Source: Chloroflexota bacterium
GTDB lineage: Bacteria > Chloroflexota > Anaerolineae > Caldilineales > Caldilineaceae
Direction of reading: 5' to 3'
Assembly: GCA_016199425.1 (NCBI GenBank)
Contig: JACQGT010000081.1
Coordinates: forward strand, 1 to 9,060
Length of the DNA stretch: 9,060 nucleotides
Within the stretch, counting starts at the first letter, position 1. Every line of letters starts with the position of its first letter. A program made the translations under genes and the position numbers. The notes under the pieces were generated by a model. The model was not told where the DNA came from. It worked only from the letters and a program-made list of their open reading frames with translations, and made no database searches. Below are positions 6,001 through 9,060 of this stretch, piece after piece.

Positions 6001-7938
6001 GATGAGACGCTCGGTGTAGCTGCCGGAGTGATAGTAGAAGACCCAGGAGAAGAGTGGCTGATCGTTGACACCGGCAAGCAGTACCGCCTCATAAAAGAAG
6101 GCCCGACGTTGGGTGTCTACAAAATTTTGGGCAATAGACCTTCTGATGGGCGACCAACGGAGATTATTGTCACCGACATAGAAGCACCGCCAGGAAATAA
6201 CACGAAGTGGGGTACGGCGGTATCGGTGTCTCTGCCCGGTGTCAATCTGACCTTTCCCAAAATCACCCAACCGGGCAAGACAACCCTGACCACCAGCGAT
6301 GTGGGACCGCCTCTGGCGAACTTCCAAATCCCTGGCAATCCGCCAGTCTACTACGACATCCACACAACTGCCCTATTCCAACCGTCGGTAGAGGTCTGTG
6401 TCGAATACGATCCGGCTGCCTTTGTCAACCAGGCCGGGCTGGGTCTTTACCACTATGACGGCGCGAATTGGGAGAACATCACACTGCCCGGTTATCCGGA
6501 CCCAGGCAGCGGTGTCATTTGTGGCGCAACGGACTCCTTCTCCACCTTTGCCGTATTGGAGTCTGCCAACGAGCCGCCCACGGCAGATGCTGGCAGTGAC
6601 TATAGCGCGCCCGAGGGTGGTTCAATCCCGTTGGCGGGAGCAGGCGAGGATCCGGAAGGCGGCGCCTTGACCTATGCCTGGGACCTGGACAATGACGGTA
6701 GCTTTGAAACGTCGGGCCAGAATCCTACATTCTCGGCTGTTGGTTTGGATGGCCCTGGTAGCCAAATCGTTGTCCTTCAGGTCTGTGATGAGCTGGCTGC
6801 CTGCAACACAGCTTCTGCAACCGTAGAAATCACGAATGTAGCACCAGAAGTGAATACGCCGAGCATTATGCCCCAACCTTCTGCCGAAGGCAGTAGTGTA
6901 ACTGCCAGTGTCACATTCAGCGATCCCGGCGTCAACGATAGCCCGTTCACTTGTACGGTCAACTACGGCGATGGCAGCGCTGCGTTGCCTGGAGCAGTCA
7001 GTGGCACTATCTGTACAGGCTTGGCTCACTCCTATGGGGATGATGGCTCCTATGCAGTCATCGTGACCGTGACCGACAAGGATAACGCCAGTGGCACCAG
7101 TCCTGCGGCTGCTCACCAGGTCAACAACGTGCCCCCAACCATCGTGCTGAGCGGCGTGCCTGTTGTAAATGAGGGCAGCCTCTACGCTCTCACCCTGGGC
7201 GCCGTGACCGATCCGGGTCTGGACACTGTGACTGAGTACGTCGTGCATTGGGAAGACGGCGTCTCCACTATCTATGATGCAGCGGATGTTGCCACCCCAA
7301 ACAACGTTGTCCACTACACCTACATTGGTGGAGGGGCAACAGTGACGATCCTTGTCGATGTGGAAGATGAGGACGGGGTACATCCGTCGGCAGGTACTCT
7401 GAATGTCTACGTGAAACCCAGCCGGGAAGTGAAGGAAGGTCTGCGGGATGGCCTGCAGGCGCTTGTGTCCAGCGTAGGCAAAAACGATGCCAAGGATATT
7501 GAAAAGGCCATCGATGCTCTCAACAAGAGCCTGGATGACCAGTATTGGGCAACCGGTTCACGACTGACCAGGAAAGGAAACAAGGTTTTTGACGAAGAGA
7601 AGAGCGCTGTCAAGGACCTGGAAAAGGTGGATGGGGCTGATGTCTCGTCGTTTATTCGCGGGCTGGTGGAGGTGGATCGAGTATTGGCAGTTGTGCAGAT
7701 TTCTGACGCCGAAGCCGCCAATGGCGATCCCAAAAACCTGGCCAAAGCCTACGAAAGGATGGCAACAGCCCAGGCAGAGGTGGATGTCGGTGACTTTGCC
7801 AAAGCCATCGACAACTACAAAAAGGCATGGGAGTATGCCCGCAAGGCAGAAGGCAAACCAGTCGAGGCCGCCAGCATCGACTTGCGCGAGGACTTTGATA
7901 CGAATTATTGGCTGTTCCTGCCGTTGAGTTCCAACTAA
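3037..7938 (+). CDS. Large secreted modular protein: choice-of-anchor L, DUF4874-DUF4832, GH16-like, ZU5-like, three PKD-like domains, C-terminal helical domain
   Basis: The 1633-residue product starts at ATG 3037, with AAGGA eight bases before it. Residues 1-25 form a Sec signal peptide with likely cleavage after AAA25. About 55-270 is a choice-of-anchor L domain (FLSEEYPEYV 156-165, YNDAF 169-173, DTTVFLDNFRF 259-269). About 276-460 is DUF4874-like (NPERGFY 286-292; GFAGIWGEWYYT 414-425 with E421), and about 460-725 DUF4832-like; such pairs resemble glycosidase barrels plus a beta domain. About 746-965 is a GH16/lectin-like beta sandwich with E851, D853, E855 in ExDxE form. About 1050-1175 is a ZU5-like domain. 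PKD-like repeats cover about 1178-1267, 1268-1364 and 1365-1459. An alpha-helical region (1462-1605) precedes the tail NYWLFLPLSSN. The protein probably acts outside the cell or on its surface in polysaccharide binding or cleavage. Substrate and anchoring are unknown; no LPXTG, PEP-CTERM or C-terminal membrane helix is present. Domain boundaries are approximate. Confidence 0.96.
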   Translation: MPRFSSKYFVIFAICLSLFCIRAAAYVQDTPPRVGVPGGGGTHARTTATHTPPSAADMANALDIPLAELVSADLGTSDGQGTGVFVNPAHGFPITGGTYAVLSTGHAADAFLPNNEPNLSTTLTGLNNSQGNDLVQLRLTLAVPVGASEWAVDFKFLSEEYPEYVGSIYNDAFLIETPLSTFVINAAEIDAPNNVALDPEGRQVTINSVGPGGMTAANAAATTYDGATGKLTAVAPIPTGASQITIIFSVTDLGDSIYDTTVFLDNFRFILGTTQSYVPSLENFPNPERGFYHHTETHSTGYTPLDLTTLQGYRQNEEISLILRLFYLDDFTTTSISQSYLDAMEADFDTLRQAGLKAVVRFAYTNQLHFASGTSWPPIPPYGDADKAQILAHLEQLRPLLNKHRDVIAVVQAGFAGIWGEWYYTDHFVADPNVPWNVTPTDYTNRGDLLRAILAALPVDRMVQIRTPLNKQQIYGTGTGAAWALPASDAHNTSDIARTGHHNDCFLASPDDFGTYADIPQDKAFLAEETKYLAMGGETCNPNPPRSECLTALTELAELHWSYLNWDYHPDVRNGWSAGGCLENIKRKLGYRLTLLQGVYDNAVKPGGEFTIALDLRNDGWAAPFNPRMVELLLRSQSSGNIYSVPLPDDPRSWLADGGGEHSINRTICAPSSMPSGSYDLLLNLPDPEAGVYDRSEYAIRLANDGLWEPATGFNDLEHTIVVDPGASSAVCTTPLVLRPRGANAHRVIRFAGRDWVVRSALRAGPGPNEWSNDERSVWVDESGRLHLKMRQIGDTWYSAEVTSVDYTQEGLHRFYITTPDVTPENTPRLLNNLDKRVVAAPFVYADDHLEVDMEFTRWGEDAPGFDAQYAIQPGPYTQTVDPAGPPYNLHRFPLGLTGVDSTHEFDWSSTGAAFKSFAGHTTDPLAQLQEQALTGGNVPTTNDNLRIHFNLWLYHYLFRIRFTDLDPRADLEAGIISAALRTVFQDNDETLGVAAGVIVEDPGEEWLIVDTGKQYRLIKEGPTLGVYKILGNRPSDGRPTEIIVTDIEAPPGNNTKWGTAVSVSLPGVNLTFPKITQPGKTTLTTSDVGPPLANFQIPGNPPVYYDIHTTALFQPSVEVCVEYDPAAFVNQAGLGLYHYDGANWENITLPGYPDPGSGVICGATDSFSTFAVLESANEPPTADAGSDYSAPEGGSIPLAGAGEDPEGGALTYAWDLDNDGSFETSGQNPTFSAVGLDGPGSQIVVLQVCDELAACNTASATVEITNVAPEVNTPSIMPQPSAEGSSVTASVTFSDPGVNDSPFTCTVNYGDGSAALPGAVSGTICTGLAHSYGDDGSYAVIVTVTDKDNASGTSPAAAHQVNNVPPTIVLSGVPVVNEGSLYALTLGAVTDPGLDTVTEYVVHWEDGVSTIYDAADVATPNNVVHYTYIGGGATVTILVDVEDEDGVHPSAGTLNVYVKPSREVKEGLRDGLQALVSSVGKNDAKDIEKAIDALNKSLDDQYWATGSRLTRKGNKVFDEEKSAVKDLEKVDGADVSSFIRGLVEVDRVLAVVQISDAEAANGDPKNLAKAYERMATAQAEVDVGDFAKAIDNYKKAWEYARKAEGKPVEAASIDLREDFDTNYWLFLPLSSN

Positions 7939-7995
7939 CGCGACGAGCTGACCATCTGAAGAGTCTGCATGTCCCAGACCATCTTCACAGAAACA

Positions 7996-8037
7996 AGGAA
8001 GAGGCCAAGTGCGCAGACGAGCACTCGGCCTCTTCCT
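7996..8037 (+). terminator. Long GC-rich hairpin after the large gene
   Basis: Seventeen bases at 7996-8012 (starting AGGAAGAGGCC) pair with 8021-8037 (ending GGCCTCTTCCT) around an eight-base loop, with a single A-C mismatch. It lies 57 bases after the stop at 7938. No T-run follows, so it may stop transcription with a factor, protect the mRNA 3' end, or both. GAGGAAG just downstream (8040-8046) can compete for pairing with CTTCCTC. Confidence 0.5.
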
Positions 8038-8088
8038 CAGAGGAAGTTGATGTAAGTCGTCACCAACACAATCAACCAGAACATATGT

Positions 8089-8117
8089 TTGACAATTGAA
8101 TCGAGATGGGGTAGACT
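8089..8117 (+). promoter_or_regulatory. Sigma70-like promoter directly before an intrinsic terminator
   Basis: A perfect -35 TTGACA (8089-8094), a 17-bp spacer and TAGACT (8112-8117, 4/6 match) predict a start near 8123-8125. The terminator stem begins at 8131. The promoter may serve the SH3b gene at 8343 through read-through, or produce a very short RNA. Confidence 0.5.
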
Positions 8118-8130
8118 TATCGACGAAAGG

Positions 8131-8162
8131 GACTTTCCGCCGCAGGCGGAAGGTCTTTTTTT
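8131..8162 (+). terminator. Canonical intrinsic terminator
   Basis: An 11-bp stem, GACTTTCCGCC (8131-8141) with GGCGGAAGGTC (8145-8155), contains one G-U wobble, closes on the loop GCA, and is followed by seven T's (8156-8162). It would stop any transcript reading through from the large gene, and also the transcript predicted to start near 8124. Confidence 0.88.
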
Positions 8163-8167
8163 GTGCC

Positions 8168-8325
8168 CAGCGGTCAGCGGTCAGACATCAGGCGTCAGAG
8201 GACAGGAAGCAGATGTCAGAGAACAGACAACAGAGTTTTGACCTTAAGTCGCCATCTTCTGATACCTGTCATCTGAAGTCTGCTTCCCTGACTGCTTTTC
8301 GCTGACCGCTGAAGTCTGACCGCTA
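8168..8325. repeat. Degenerate CAG/CTG inverted-repeat element, copy A
   Basis: The left arm is made of imperfect units such as GGTCAG, CAGCGGTCAGCG (8168-8179) and GACAGGAAGCAG; the right arm is their complement. CGCTGACCGCTG (8300-8311) is the exact reverse complement of 8168-8179. The arms could fold into a long, much-interrupted hairpin. The element lies between the terminator and the ribosome binding site of the SH3b gene. It shares TCAGCGGTCAG (8174-8184) with 8833-8843, and CTGATACCTG (8259-8268) is the complement of CAGGTATCAG at 8827-8836 and 8898-8907. Confidence 0.65.
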
Positions 8326-8342
8326 CTCCGAAGGAGTCCCTT

Positions 8343-8822
8343 ATGCTCGAAATCCGCCTGCACACCCTCCTGCTTGTCGTCGCCGGGACTGTCGGCCTCA
8401 TCGCCCTGCCCTTCGTGGTGCGCTCTCTCTCCGACTCGGCTCTACCCGTTCACGCCGCAGGGCAGGCGTTGCCCACACCCACGCCCGTGCCCACCCAGGG
8501 ACTGTCCGAACGGGCACGGGAACTGGCCGCTTCCCTGGTGCTGACGCCTACACCGGATGCCCTACCCACACCCCTGCCCCCGGCGGTCTCGGCCACCGTG
8601 CGCACGGACGGACGTCCCCTCAACCTGCGCCGGGGACCAGGCTTGGACCACCCCGTCCTGGGCAGCGCGCCCAACGGCTTGCTCCTCTCCGTCACCGGCG
8701 TCAGCAGGGACGGGGCCTGGCTGCGGGTGGAAGTACCCGAATGGGAAAGTGGGGTGTGGATCTATGCGGCGTTGACGGAGGTGGAGGGGAACTTGGCCAT
8801 TGTGCCCACGGCAGGAGAGTAG
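8343..8822 (+). CDS. Membrane-anchored or secreted SH3b (SH3 type 3) domain protein
   Basis: The start at ATG 8343 is set by AAGGAG (8331-8336), six bases upstream. The 159-residue protein begins with a short basic-flanked hydrophobic helix (about 8-26), which could be a signal anchor or a signal peptide cleaved near VHA38. A Thr/Pro-rich linker follows (PTPTPVPT, 44-51; TPTPDALPTPLPP, 68-80). A bacterial SH3 domain covers about 83-148, with the signature LNLRRGPGLDHPVLG (93-107) and aromatic positions W126 and W139. Bacterial SH3 domains of this type usually bind peptidoglycan or other wall components outside the membrane. No enzymatic domain is attached, so it may be a binding or adaptor protein. 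It is bracketed by two related intergenic repeats and has no operon partner in the window. The fold call is firm; its ligand is unknown. Confidence 0.93.
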   Translation: MLEIRLHTLLLVVAGTVGLIALPFVVRSLSDSALPVHAAGQALPTPTPVPTQGLSERARELAASLVLTPTPDALPTPLPPAVSATVRTDGRPLNLRRGPGLDHPVLGSAPNGLLLSVTGVSRDGAWLRVEVPEWESGVWIYAALTEVEGNLAIVPTAGE

Positions 8823-8824
8823 CC

Positions 8825-9007
8825 ATCAGGTATCAGCGGTCAGCTATCAGAAAACAGTCTGCAAAGGAGACCATACGGCGACGAACAGACCTGCCAACAG
8901 GTATCAGAAGGTAGAGGTCAGAATACAGAGGCCGGATGTCGATGGGCAGAAAGAAGCGCCAGCAGACTTCGAGCGGCTCTGAAATCTGAACGCTGATAGC
9001 TGATACC
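8825..9007. repeat. Degenerate CAG/CTG inverted-repeat element, copy B
   Basis: It starts three bases after the SH3b stop codon. GGTATCAGC (8829-8837) is repeated inverted as GCTGATACC (8999-9007), and CAGCTATCAG (8841-8850) as CTGATAGCTG (8993-9002). CAGGTATCAG occurs twice in direct orientation (8827-8836, 8898-8907). The centre (about 8855-8980) has fewer repeats. No open frame inside looks like a protein, and no flanking target duplication is evident. Confidence 0.6.
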
Positions 9008-9027
9008 CAATTTTTGTGCAAAATTGG
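9007..9027. repeat. 8-bp perfect inverted repeat, AT-rich
   Basis: CCAATTTT (9007-9014) and AAAATTGG (9020-9027) flank the loop TGTGC. It abuts the right end of the preceding CAG/CTG element. No T-run follows on the plus strand, so it could be an operator or the end of the element rather than a terminator. The remaining bases to 9060 hold nothing I can identify. Confidence 0.45.
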
Positions 9028-9060
9028 CAGGGGGTCAAATAGTTAGCTTGATTACGGTCA

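Noticed and set aside
5392..6363. 323-codon minus-strand frame inside the large gene
   Set aside because: It is antisense to the GH16-like and following region, with no recognisable domain or ribosome binding site.
8168..9007. CRISPR array or insertion sequence
   Set aside because: The repeats are short, degenerate and inverted rather than evenly spaced and identical, and no cas gene or transposase is present.
8800..9021. Short frames in both strands after the SH3b gene
   Set aside because: They lie in the degenerate CAG/CTG repeat and have the composition of that repeat rather than of a protein.

Overview
The window looks like a piece of a Chloroflexota-type bacterial genome, perhaps Anaerolineae or Caldilineae. 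That placement is an inference. It rests on a very large secreted mosaic protein (choice-of-anchor L, DUF4874/DUF4832, GH16-like, ZU5-like and PKD modules) ending in a short Leu-Pro-Leu tail, on a small membrane-anchored SH3b protein, and on degenerate CAG/CTG-rich intergenic inverted repeats. No rRNA, tRNA, CRISPR array, transposase or phage gene is visible.

Left part (1-1916): two divergently transcribed sugar-acid genes. The minus-strand gene (620 to beyond the left edge) is an enolase-superfamily enzyme of the mandelate racemase/muconate lactonizing type. The plus-strand gene (894-1916) is a UxuA-like mannonate dehydratase. The 273-bp divergent intergenic region holds a good sigma70-like promoter for each gene and a cluster of GTCAA/TTGAC half-sites beside the predicted start of the uxuA-like transcript, which suggests a shared regulator. 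The likely job is uptake-linked breakdown of hexuronates or aldonates to 2-keto-3-deoxy acids.

Middle (1917-3036): a mostly non-coding stretch with one small TPR-like ORF (2315-2563). Its best ribosome binding site points to a different, quickly terminated frame, so it may be a remnant or need a corrected start. A perfect 11-bp hairpin follows it.

Right part: a 1633-residue secreted modular protein (3037-7938) fills more than half the window. It combines surface-type domains with two possible carbohydrate-active modules. The GH16-like module keeps an ExDxE motif. It is followed by a hairpin, then by a promoter-like element only about 10 bp from a canonical intrinsic terminator, then by an SH3b gene (8343-8822). 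The SH3b gene lies between two related degenerate inverted repeats (8168-8325 and 8825-9007).

The best candidates for something undescribed are the C-terminal LFLPLSSN-type tail as a possible sorting signal, the degenerate inverted-repeat family, the promoter-terminator mini-transcript, and the half-site cluster between the sugar-acid genes.
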